Positions 9,845 through 20,700 of a stretch of DNA of 62,151 bases are shown piece after piece. Position 1 is the stretch's first letter, and the number at the start of each line of letters is the position of its first letter. Location of the stretch: contig JADGJT010000110.1 of assembly GCA_027604005.1 (NCBI GenBank), positions 1 to 62,151 of the forward strand. Direction: 5' to 3'. The stretch is from Dinochytrium kinnereticum. Its lineage: Eukaryota; Chytridiomycota; Chytridiomycetes; Chytridiales; Chytridiaceae. The notes under the pieces are model-generated. The model saw only the letters and a list, made by a program, of their open reading frames with translations, was not told the DNA's origin and did no database searches. The position numbers were made by a program, and so were the translations under genes.

Positions 9845-12781
9845 ATGGCTTCTTCACTGGACTGCGCAGTGCTGAGGGATGCGCTTCCCAGCGTTGTTGG
9901 GCTGGAAGATTGTTGTGACGTTGTGGGGGTTGGCTGTGATGGAGGGAGGGTGGTTAGAATGTAAGCCAACCTTCAACCCCTTAATTTTACTGGAAACGAT
10001 GTGATGGAGCTTCACCCTTTAACCACCAACCCCATCCATGCCCTCGTCTCTCCCTGATGATGATAGTGACCTGACGGATCGAGATCTCGATGGGGAGATT
10101 CCAGACACGATCAACCGATTGACGGCGTTAACAGAGTTAAGAATGGCTAGGAACAGATTTCGGGGAAGCGTGCCAAATCTCTCTGCGTTGACAGAATTGG
10201 TTGAGCTGTATGTGTTTTTCGTTTTCCCATTTTATTTGTTAAGTAAACGGTTGGGTTAGTGATTTGTCTGGGAATCAGATAAGCGGATCCATACCCGACT
10301 CTCTGATGTCGTTGATCAAGTTGAGGATATTGTAAGTGTTTTGTTTAAGGTGGGGGAAACAGTGATCTAACACGTTGATTAGGAATTTGAGTTCGAATGT
10401 TTTGGTTGGGTCTTTGCCGACTTTGATTGGGGCGATGACGGGGTTGACGGAGCTGTGAGTATATGTTCTGCTTTCCCTTTTTTTCTTCTTAATTCTGTTA
10501 CCAACCGTTTTTCTGATAATGCAAGATACCTCAATGATAACAAGCTGAGCAATCCCCTCCCTGATAGCTTCTGGAACCTTGCATCCTTGAGAGTTTTGTA
10601 TGTACCCATTTCCCCTGTCTTTCAGCATACGTTTTCTATGTCCTTTAACTTCAATCCTCATCCTTCCTCCTGGGGTTTGCAAAATTGGACTTTGACTAAC
10701 GACAAAATAATGTGCAGGGTAATAAATAACAATGCATTATCCGGCGCCATCCCTGGAGAATCCATGTCTCTCCTCTCAAGCCTTGAAACGCTCAATGTAT
10801 CAAACAATCGTCTTGATGGTGATTTACCATGGAAACTTGCTGAATTGATCGCGTTGAAGAATCTGTTGAGTGATTTTATGTTTTTCGAGGATTGATTGTG
10901 GGGGGGGAAAGATGAAGTGGTGTGCTAACCCTCTCACCCTGCTCCCTGCCTTTAATTTGTAGATCGATCAGCAACAACCGGTTCTCCGGACAGCTTCCTG
11001 AGGCTTTTGGCGCATTTTCGAAGTTAGAGAGACTGTAAATCATCATACATTCCATTTGTTTTTTTAAAAGAGATTTAGGGAGGCAGCAGAGTGTGGTATA
11101 GGAGGTCCCTTGCCGTCAAGTTTAGGGAACCTTCTTGGCCTGAACGTTCTGTAAGTCTTGAGCTTGGTGGGGAAGATTTTTTTAATGGCTTTCCGTCATT
11201 CAGTGACCTTCATGGAAATAATATTAGCGGAACCGTGCCGACAGCGATTGGGGATTTGAGGAGTTTGAAAATGTTGGATTTGAGCAGTAATAGGCTTTCG
11301 GGGCTTTTACCGGATCAAGTGGTTGCGATGATTAATGTGATAGAGGCTGGGTTAGTATTTCCTAAGAGGGCTGATTTTCTTATTCTATGATGTTTAGAAA
11401 GCTGGATGGAAACTGCTTGAGCATCTCAAACCTTAACCCAAATCCCAATATAAGGTATTAAAAAACAAGAAAGTGGCATTCTCTAAATAATCAAAGCTTC
11501 ACTAACCAAGACCCGGCATGCAGCCCGAAGATAAGAAGCATCTCACCATCACTCCCCAGAATCACAAGCTCAACCTCACCCCAAACCACTACCCTCCTAT
11601 CAACGCCCCAAATCAACACACCACCTCTCCAACCCACTGATTCCCAGCAACAACAACAGCAACAAACAGTCACCGAAACCCCTTTCCTCATTCCTATTCT
11701 CATCGGCGCGTCACTCTTCCTCGCGGTGGTTTCAGCCGTACTCGCTGTCCTCTGGTGCGTGGTTTGGAGGAAAAAAGTTGTGGCTTCTGTTCGACGAAGA
11801 GAGGGGTTGGCAGTTCAGAGAACCGACTCTGTGGCGCCACTTTTACCGGCTTTGAGAAACAATTCCATGGCGTACTCGCGGGGGAGAGGGGGTGGCGGGT
11901 TGGAGGAGGAAGTGACATTTTTGAATAGACCTGGTATGCATCATGTGGGTGGTGGGAGGTGGAAGGGGACGGGTTTGACTGGGGTTTCGGGTCATGCCGT
12001 TACCCGTACCACTGGAGTAGTGTTGACCTCAGATGTGGGTAGGTCAAAACAGTCACTTGCAGTGTTGGAGCATCCTTCCCTACGATCATCATCACTTCGT
12101 GATGTGTCGTCTTCAGCCTCCTTCTCCGCGACACGAGACCACGCGATGCCTACAACACGAGGTCATGCGGAAACGAATGCCGCCTTCAAGACAAAGAAAC
12201 AAGCCGACACCCCACCAGCCTCACTCTCCTTTTCAAAATTGGTGAACGCCGGACCGCCGTTTGAACGACAAAGCACAGGTAGCACGGTTACTGATGCGAA
12301 TCGAGAAGCGACGGAAGATATAATGTGGAAAGAGAATGATGAGGAATGGAAACCGACGCTTGTAGTTATATCAGGGGCGATGGATCCAAGGATTTGGAAT
12401 GTTGATAAGGTTTTGGAGTGGTTGAGGTTGGGTGGGTTCTCTGAGGAGGTTGTTGGATTCTTTAAGGGTGCGTGGTTGGTTTTCTTATGTTATGTTTTAT
12501 TCTCAAAAGTATTTTTATTGGTGACCTTTTTGATTTTTTCTCTTTCCATTCATTATTTTTTTGTTTTGTTTTTTATTCTAATTGGCTGCCCTTGTTCTTT
12601 TTATTTTGTATTTTTTGTAGATCATAACGTGACCGGTGAACGCCTGCTGGATCTCACTGATGAGGATATGAGGAATGAATTGGGGATTACGTCTTTAGAG
12701 GTTCGTGGATCTCTGCGGGCCGTTATTGGAAGACTTTATGCCAGAACTTCTAGGATGGCTATGCCCCCTCCTTACGAATAA
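9845..12781 (+). CDS. LRR - transmembrane - SAM domain receptor-like protein
   Basis: Twelve exons give 690 aa: 9845-9960, 10067-10207, 10260-10331, 10383-10454, 10526-10597, 10718-10864, 10963-11034, 11079-11150, 11204-11350, 11398-11454, 11524-12467, 12621-12781. Residues 1-40 form a Cys-containing cap (DCAVLRDALP, then LEDCCDVVGVGCDGGRVVR) like the plant LRR N-terminal cap. Ten or so 24-residue plant-type LRRs follow (for example ELDLSGNQISGSIPDSL), then a KLDGNC cap, a Ser/Thr/Gln-rich stalk, one transmembrane helix at about 377-403 followed by RKK, a ~200-residue cytoplasmic Ser-rich linker, and a SAM domain at about 612-680 (WNVDKVLEWLRLGGF, then LLDLTDEDMRNELGI). Ectodomain outside and SAM inside is inferred. 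No kinase domain is present. No signal peptide was found; a first exon may be missing. Five LRR exons are exactly 72 nt, two are 147 nt, and all LRR introns are phase 2. Confidence 0.85.
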
Positions 12782-13530
12782 GGAGATATGTTTTTGTGTT
12801 CATCTGCGGACGTTTCTAAAGCTTCATCAATTTCCAGCCTAATTTTATGGTTCATCTTTGGAGGTTTCTATAACTTGATTACTTTCCCGCCTAATTTTGT
12901 AGTTTGTTCTTCACATCCTGTAAACCCAGTGTGATTTTCCTCTTCAAAATCGTAGTGCTCTTTTCATTTTTGATTCTTATGAAGTTTCTAGTTTTCTTTC
13001 ATTCAAAGCTATTGAGTCTTACATGCATGTTTCTTTTTCTTTTCTTCCACATTATTGTTTTTCAATCGGTTTTTTTTTTAATAGGCATGAATATTTTTTT
13101 GTACTCTATGTATGTGTTCTGGAAATCCTGTTGCTTTGTTCAAACCATCATCTATTGCGGTAGACTCTGAAAGCATACTTTCTCTTTTCCAGTCGGGACA
13201 CGCTTAGGAAGGAAAGGCTTTAAAGACAATAGAAAGTTTATAGAGTAGAAACGAGACCGTTGTAAAGTCACTTCTTAATACATTTGTAACTACGAATGAG
13301 ATTCCATTTGACCAAACATGTCATAAAGAAAAAAGAGAGCGAGCAGGGTGGGTGGGAACAGCAATAACAGAAGGGGTCAATAGAGATATCAGTTTTGGAG
13401 TAGACTGGTAAGCAGCGGAACAACAAGGAAGTATCTTTAACGTTAGCTTCAAGAACAAGAAGGAATAAAACGAAATTGTAATAACAAAAACAAAAAAGCA
13501 TTTAGAGAGGAAGGGCTTCAGGATCCATTT
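12782..13530. other. Convergent intergenic region, T-rich
   Basis: Lies between the stop of the LRR-SAM gene (+) and the stop of MTA phosphorylase (-), so it should hold both 3' UTRs. Near 12800-12900 there are two similar T-rich segments (GTTCATCTGCGGACGTTTCT and GTTCATCTTTGGAGGTTTCT), an imperfect duplication about 50 bp apart. No coding sequence recognised. Confidence 0.45.
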
Positions 13531-14941
13531 TTAAAAGTACCCAGGGAGAATGAAGTCAATCTTCTTAATCGTCTCCGGGTTCCTCTTCTCCTTCGCGGTC
13601 ATAACGGCGAATTTCATGCTTCCCTGAAGCGCCTTAACGCTCTCCAGTTTGCCTTCCTCCAGACTCTGCGCCAGCCTCGGGATCAAATCAGCCAAAAGAT
13701 TCTTAGCAGTCACAACGTTGGTGGTCATTGTTGCCATAACGGCCTGAACATCAACAGCTTCCTCACCAACCCTCCAGCAATCATAGTCGGTCGACATGCA
13801 GATCATCTGGTAAGCAATCTCAGCCTCCCTGGCAAGCTTGGACTCGGGAAGAACCGACATGTTGATGATATCGCATCCCCACGAACGGTACATGTTGGAT
13901 TCGGCACGAGTGGAGAACTGAGGACCCTCCATGCAGACCACGGTCTTCTCCCGGTGGAACTTGACGGTAGGAACGGAAGCCGCGGCGGAGGCAGCAATCA
14001 ATTCAGCAAGGTTGACGTCAAAGGGGTCGGCAAACCCAGTGTGAGCAACCAAGCCATTCTCAAAAAAGGAGGAAGGTCTGATACCCTTGGTCCTGTCAAT
14101 GATCTGGCTGGGAAGGATGAAGTCGCGGGGAGCAATCTCCTCCCTGAGAGAACCGACGGCGGAGAAGGCAATGATGGCCTCGACACCGAGGGATTTGAGG
14201 GCGGCGATATTGGCACGGGAGGGGACCTCGGTGGGGGTGAGGAAGTGACCCTTGCCGTGACGAGCAAGGAAGGCAACCTGGACACCGGCGGGGGTCTCGG
14301 CGATAGTGATCTTGTCAGAGGGGAAGCCCCAAGGAGTGGAAGGGTTCACCTCTGCAAGGACCTTCAGGCCTTCGAGGTTGTAGAGGCCACTACGAATGTG
14401 TGGTCAATATTCGCGTAGAGCTTCAAAAGATCAGGCAGAGCCAAGCCTCACCTTCCTCCAATGATACCGATCTTATTGGATCAAAACAGGTGAAGAAACA
14501 AATAGATCCGTTAGCTACCACATATCGAATGCCCAAGAAGCTAATCCGATATCAAACTACTTCAAGACAATAGAAGCAGGAAAAGCCGCGCAATGAGAAG
14601 GGATGCAAAGCAAGCCAGTGGAGTAAGCTTGAAAACAGATCCAAGGAATGAATGCATGCATTCTTCATTCTTTAATGGCGCCATTCTGATGCAGAATGAG
14701 GGAAGTAAAGTAATGGAAGGAAGTGAATGGCGCATGTATGAAAAAAATGAAAGGGATGGATTGACCATAGGCATTGGCTCTGGCCAGATGGGAGACGGCG
14801 CGGATCAGGGGCATGCAACGGATGAGGGGAAAGCAGCATGCACGGGATAGACAAAACGTAATCTCGCGCCTTCAAAGACAATTGAAGCACAGCGCTAGGT
14901 TGCAACGCATCACTCACCTTGATCTTGCCGCTGAACGACAT
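13531..14941 (-). CDS. MEU1: S-methyl-5'-thioadenosine phosphorylase (MTAP)
   Basis: Three exons, 14941-14918 (24 nt), 14471-14452 (20 nt) and 14389-13531, give 300 aa, normal for the family. The joined start reads MSFSGKIKIGIIGGSGLYNL, containing the phosphate-binding GGSG loop. Further family signatures are FLARHGKGH, GSLREEIAPRDFILP, the QIIDRT turn, the purine-site region MEGPQFSTRAES, NMSVLPESKLAREAEI and STDYDCW. The enzyme phosphorolyses methylthioadenosine from polyamine synthesis to adenine and methylthioribose-1-phosphate, the first step of methionine salvage in the cytosol. The 20-nt middle exon, which carries most of the GGS motif, is unusual. The gene is divergent from the LACTB2-like gene with about 430 bp between the start codons. 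Confidence 0.95.
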
Positions 14942-15369
14942 TATTGTTGTTGTTGCTGGGTGAGGTTTGTTGGTGTTGGGTAGAGTAGTGAAGAAGGTGA
15001 AATTTGGGTGAAAATGTTCCTGGCGAACACCCCAAAAGCTGTCGATGATGACACGTTCAGCGTCAGAATGAGAGCGTCAACTCACGCTGAGACCAACCTC
15101 TGCAAGTAAACAATGTGAAGGCATGACGGATGCAATCATCAGCAGAAGTGGGAGCGAGTGTTGATTATCAAGGTGGTGTCTCTGTGCATCTCTTCCTAAG
15201 GATGTGGCTTCTGCTGCAGTCGCAGCTGAAGGTGACTTGTACAGATGGGTCCGTTGAGACGCGTCCAGGGCAGCGCGGATGTGGGCAACTTGGGGGTGTG
15301 GGGTTGAAGGGTTGAAGCAGGTGGTCAACGAACGGTCCATTGATGCATTTGGAAATCCAATTTTGAAGC
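14942..15369. promoter_or_regulatory. Divergent promoter region, MTAP / LACTB2-like
   Basis: This 428-bp gap separates the start codons of MTAP (-) and the LACTB2-like gene (+), so both promoters must lie in it or extend into the first introns. No TATA box or repeated element stands out. A (TTG)n-like run occurs at about 14941-14975. Confidence 0.4.
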
Positions 15370-16890
15370 ATGCGTGTCCTCGATGCTCTCCATCATCATC
15401 CTCGCACCTGCCGCTCATCACATTCCCACTACGCCTCACCATCAGCTGCTTCGAACCGTCTGTTTTCAACCACCAGCTACATCCGCATTCGCCTCGCAAC
15501 CTCCACCAACATCCACGCAACACAGCCACTACCAACAACAGTCCAGACTCTAACACCAAGGGTCACCCGCATCTCTGTTGCTCCATATGGCCCCTTTTCT
15601 CGAGATGCTTCCAATGCCTACTTGATTGGATCAGGGCGCCATCGGATACTCATCGACACTGGGAACGGGAACCCGCTGTTTGCTGAGGCGGTTGTCAGCG
15701 CCTTGGTCTCGAGAAAAGTTGAGAAAGTCACTAGGGTTCTCCTGACGCATAGCCATTTGGGCCATGTCGGCGGATTGAGTGTTTTGGAGAAGGTCGCATG
15801 GGACTGGGCGAGAGTGAAGCGATTGATGTCTACCGGGAGCGAGAGGGGAGGTCTTGAGTCCATGTTGGAGGCTGCGAAAGCTGCGGCATTGGCTTCTGTC
15901 GCGGCGGGAAAGAACGTGGTGAGGGATACAGCAACGCTTGCCAACGAGATTATTGGAAAGCATTCTGTTGGAGCGACGGAAGAGAGGTCTGGATCCCAGC
16001 TATGGATCTCAAAGATCATGTCGAAAGGCGATCGGGCAGGCGTTGCCCAAAGGAGTGCAGACGGGACTCCTACGGGCCTTACTTTTCTTAAAGAAGGGGA
16101 GGTCATTCGCGTTCCTGGCGATGGAGTCAACGGTAATGACTCTACGTTGGAGGTTATTTGGACACCTGGACATGCTGAAGACCATGCCGCCTTTTATCTT
16201 CGCGAGGAGATGGCTCTGTTTTCTGGAGATTGTATCTCATCCACGTCGTGTCCCTCATCCTTGTACAATGAGGCAGCAGGCTCCTATGTTGTTTATGAAG
16301 ATCTTAGAGCATACCTAACCACTCTGGAAAAACTGGTTAAGAGAATCGACGCGCCTAGAGTTATTTATCCTGGACACGGCGATGTTATTGTGGATGGATT
16401 AGGTGCGATTCAGAACGCAATCGATGCGCAGAAGGCATTTTCGGATCGTATCTTGCAGGAAATAGCTAAGGGTGCAAGGAAGGGAATTCCCATTGAAACC
16501 TCGGAGATCATAAGTCACATACTTCTCGCTCCAAAGTCCTCTGCGGTCTCTGGGGACCGCACTCTCGCCGTTCGCGGCGCCGTCAAGCTCCATCTCTTGG
16601 ACCTTGAGCACCGTGGCAGGATTCGTCGCCGGCATCTTTCAGAGACTGAGGATCAAGATGGAGGCGCGTTCGGAAAGGAGGCTGAAAGCTTGAAAGGTCC
16701 CGGGGGGTTGACAATGAAGCAGGTATTCAGTGCTGTGAAAGATAGCCGCAGAAAAGACTGGGCAGAGGATAAGGATGCGGGGATAGGGAAGGAAAAGAAG
16801 AAAGAGGCAAAGAGATGGACAAGGGAGCGGCAGCATACTGTCCATCAGGATGTGGAGCTTGGGAATGAGGTTGCTTGGGCTCCGACCTAG
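15370..16890 (+). CDS. LACTB2-like metallo-beta-lactamase-fold protein
   Basis: Single exon, 506 aa. Residues 1-60 are Arg/Ser/His-rich with few acidic residues, consistent with a mitochondrial presequence (inferred). The fold is clear: SNAYLIGSGRHRILIDTGNG, then VLLTHSHLGHVGGL, WTPGHAEDHAAFYL, MALFSGDCI and VIYPGHGDVIVDG. This matches LACTB2, a mitochondrial single-strand endoribonuclease family. The signature HxHxDH is HSHLGH here (His127, His129, Gly131, His132), so the metal-binding and catalytic Asp is Gly, while the other His and Asp ligands are present. An insertion of about 70 residues follows the motif, and a Lys/Glu-rich tail extends beyond residue 420. A 12-bp tandem duplication at 16879-16902 repeats the stop codon in frame. 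Confidence 0.85.
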   Translation: MRVLDALHHHPRTCRSSHSHYASPSAASNRLFSTTSYIRIRLATSTNIHATQPLPTTVQTLTPRVTRISVAPYGPFSRDASNAYLIGSGRHRILIDTGNGNPLFAEAVVSALVSRKVEKVTRVLLTHSHLGHVGGLSVLEKVAWDWARVKRLMSTGSERGGLESMLEAAKAAALASVAAGKNVVRDTATLANEIIGKHSVGATEERSGSQLWISKIMSKGDRAGVAQRSADGTPTGLTFLKEGEVIRVPGDGVNGNDSTLEVIWTPGHAEDHAAFYLREEMALFSGDCISSTSCPSSLYNEAAGSYVVYEDLRAYLTTLEKLVKRIDAPRVIYPGHGDVIVDGLGAIQNAIDAQKAFSDRILQEIAKGARKGIPIETSEIISHILLAPKSSAVSGDRTLAVRGAVKLHLLDLEHRGRIRRRHLSETEDQDGGAFGKEAESLKGPGGLTMKQVFSAVKDSRRKDWAEDKDAGIGKEKKKEAKRWTRERQHTVHQDVELGNEVAWAPT

Positions 16891-16902
16891 GCTCCGACCT
16901 AG

Positions 16903-17755
16903 CAACCGGCCGATCGCCTTTATAGGGTCTGGGTGGGGAATAAAACGAAAGCAGCAACGGTTTCGATATCGATGCCGAGAACCCAGGTGCATCTGAGGAT
17001 CGAGAATCCTCCTCCCGCCCTGCATGAGAAGTATTCCTGCGAACAACCACAAATAAATGCTCGAAAACTCAAAAAATGTTGCTTGCTTGGCCGATTTGAA
17101 AATCCGATTCTCGTTCGAAAACATGGCTGTCCCGCTGGTTCTGTTCCAAAAGCTCTGAAGAGATCTATCTCCTTCGAGGCAGAGCGAGGACAGGTGTTGG
17201 TTGATTCAGCGCACGTCCGTCTATCCATTCTCACGGCGGAGACACGCGCACCAGCAGGATGAAGCCTCCTGAGAAGGACGCAGAAAAGGTGAGAGAGCAG
17301 CCGCAGGAGGGATCGCTCGCATCGGCGAATGCAAAGGGCAGAGGAGATGCAGATGTGCAAGGCGCGTGTCGCGCAGTGCGCTGCCCATCCGCACATCGGA
17401 TGCACGCGTCCTCCCTCGATCACTTGGCGAGCTCCGCCCCCAACGCGTATCGTATGGCGAAAGACCAACTCAAAATGCACTTTAAATTCTGAGTTGCGGT
17501 TTTTACTGATGCTTGGCTAACCTTGCAGATCAGGCTGGCCATCGACCGAATTGCACACACGCTGACCCTGAAGCGACTCTCTGCACACGCCAGCCTGCTT
17601 CACAGCACTCCACCACGGCCACTGAAGGCCCGCTGAACGACTGGGCTGCTGGAAGACGGCGTCTTGCAAGATATCGCAAGGCATTGATTAGTTGAGGGCT
17701 CGTCTCTGCCTTTGACAGCAACGGGGAAAGAAGAGAAGGGTGTGTGCCCTCAAGC
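16903..17755. other. 5' flank and leader of the PAS-receiver gene
   Basis: No coding sequence supported. Open frames of 60-109 codons here are Cys/Arg/His-rich and unlike any family. The region has several A/G-rich runs and probably holds the promoter and long 5' leader of the gene starting at 17756. No RNA gene seen. Confidence 0.4.
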
Positions 17756-20700
17756 ATGCGGCATTCATCCCCATCCTCATCTTCGCTTGGCCATCAGGAT
17801 GCATCTCTCTCGTCATGGACTGTGAACGCCCAGCAGAGCACTACCCCCAAGGAGGCAGATGGCACACCATCATCGCACCAGAACGATACACCTGCATCGT
17901 CCACATCTAACCCAACGATTCTGACTCATCCACCACATCTACAACGTCATGAATATCCCTACCACCAGCATCAGGAGCGCCAATATGATCATCCTGAATA
18001 TAGCGGAGAATGGCCGCATCAAGCAATGAAGTCTCCCATGATGATACCAAGAGCGTTGGACTTGCACCGCGGCCCCGTCTCGGCATCGATGGCGTCTTTA
18101 ATAGACGGTCAGAAAACGCCTATTACGACGGTGAGTTCTTGAGGTCTATGCAAATGCACAAAGTCTCACATGTTTCATTTCTTCTGTCGTTCTTCCTTTG
18201 CAACGCCTTTGCATCTCCAGGAGCATCATGAGCAACGACATCTGCAAGGAAACTCCTACGCGCCGCTTCCTTATCCGCATTACCACAACCAATCCTCTCC
18301 CCAGTTTTATCTCCATATGCCCCCCCCATCTCCTCACGCGCAGATTTACACCGACCTACCAGCAGCTCCTCCAGACCATACAACGCTGACTCACCCTCAT
18401 GCATCCGCCTGGAGCCGTCCAATTCAGATGGATCTTCCAACACCACCGTGGGGTGTTTCTCCCTTCCTACCGAGAGCCATCGCTTCAAATCAGAATAACT
18501 TAGCAGCGGAGACGCTTCAGAGTAATGGAAGCTTGTCCGTTCCAACCCCTAGTCTCTACAACATAGAGCCCGCGATGCCTATGGGATTGACAGGCCCTAC
18601 TGCTTCCTTGATTGACATGATGAGGCTCGAGGATGAGAACGCAGCGCTCAACCTGGAGCTGATGAGAATAAGAACGTTATCGCCGTTTGCGGGTAAACCT
18701 GCAAGTGGAGATGCTTATTCCTCTGCATCATCACTTGAATCGACGATAACTAGTCATTTAGCGACCAGAGTTGGGGACCTGCCTTTGACTAAAGAAAACT
18801 GTCCACAATCGCTTCCGCCGCATCCAGCACGCTCTCCTCTTATACCCCTCAACGCATCTTTTTCCAGAGTTTCTTCATCTGCGCCTCCTGAATTCAAGCC
18901 ATCTTTTGTTCCGATACCGGCTCGCAAGGCTGAACGAACACTTGTTGTTGCTGGCGAGACGGGAATTCTCACTTTTTTCCCATCTACTATCCAAACCTCG
19001 CCCCAGGAAGCCTCTTCTCTTATCCTTTCCCTACCTTCCGTCCCTACCTCCCAAGAAGACCTCGGATCAACAGATATCGAAAACCCGTTATTGAAGCGTC
19101 CGGTTCCCTCTACGTCGCGACGTGGCGCTGTAGTTGCGAATTCCGCTTTTTGTAGAATGGTTGGATGGCCCACAAGGAGAAAAGAGGGGATGGTGGGTGA
19201 TGAAACAGATGGTGCGGATTTCTCAAATCCCGCATGGGTCAGGGCTTCCGTGCACCCTGGAGACCGGGATGCGGTTCTGGCTCATTTTTATGGAGGAGCG
19301 AGAGATGAGGGAGGAGGTATTTTGGCTTTCAGAGCCGCTTTTGTCGCGGAGGACATTGGAGCAGAGGGAGTGCCCAAGTTGGAAGGCGCGAAGGAGGAGG
19401 ATAGGAATGGAGTTGAGGAAGTGACTCCAAAAGCTTGGAGGCTCCTTGTATCAGAACGAACTATATTCACCCTGCCAGTTACTTCTTCAGCCGCGTTATC
19501 GGATGTTTCAGGGGGTGAACTTCGCGTCTTTGCGGTGCGTGAAGCCGTCCCTGGTTCAGCACCTGTAGTTTCAAACCTTTCCTCATCTTTGGTGCAAAAC
19601 TCTCCTACTGCTCCCTCTGACGGCATCTCAGATTTAGGGGGAAAGCCTCAACATACCTATCAACGCTCTTATCCCGATAAACCATCTTGCATCCATTCAG
19701 CATCCCCTGATCCAGTCGTCATCAAGCGATCCGAATCGTCTGTGCCTGAAGGATCTTTACATGGTGAAGCTCCACAGGCAACTCAGGATGAACTTCCTCC
19801 TGCTAAAACCTTAGAGATAGAGCCCCTACCTATCGAAAACCCTTCTGTTTTGAAACCTGAGTCTGGGTTGCGAGCGGATCCGTGGATGGTTGTTCCACTC
19901 AAATTCAAGCAATGCGAACCTGTCTCCCCACGGGTTGGTCAGAAACGTGCACGGCCGAGTGAAGCTAATGGGGAGGATGAGGACGATGGAGGTGATTCAC
20001 GGGACGGGGTCGGACACGATTCTCTGCTGCTTAGGGACATGAGGGCAGCGAAGAGAAGTCGAGAAGACTCTCTAAAGTGGCGAATGGAGGCTTCTGATGG
20101 GCTTGGAACGAATGAGGACGTGATGGAGTCTCATCCTCGCGAAATCAGTTCTGAATTTTTCTCGGCACCTCCACCACCGTCGATTTCAACACCAGATGCG
20201 CCCCGTGGTTTCCATTATTACCACAGCCATCATCAGCATCATCTTGTTCAAAACATCAGCATCTCTTCCCTCTCCCCTTCGTCTATCAGGCCCGCTACTT
20301 CGCTAAGCATGATTCGTAGGACAAGCCTACCGACCTTAACTACCCCTCGCAAGGAAGACCCTCTGGCACTCTTACCACCTCTACCACCACCGTTAGCACC
20401 ATTGGCGCCGTTGGCTTCGCTTGGGCGGCAGTCGATGTTGCGTTCACCTGCGAATGCGGTCGGGGGGCCGGTACTTCCGGAGTTTGCAGACGATGTTAGC
20501 AACCTTGCTGGGGCTATGCAAGGACCTGAAGAAAAGAGTGGCGTGGTTGTTGATGCGGCGCCAAAACAAAGAAGGTTTTCCGTACCTGCTGGGATGAGAG
20601 CGAGCCTTCCCACAGTTGAGAAAGTTATAGCTCGGGGTCGGAAGGATGGGAGCGAGCCACCCCTTTCGGCTGATAGTAGGACTACTGATCCAGCGTCGCC

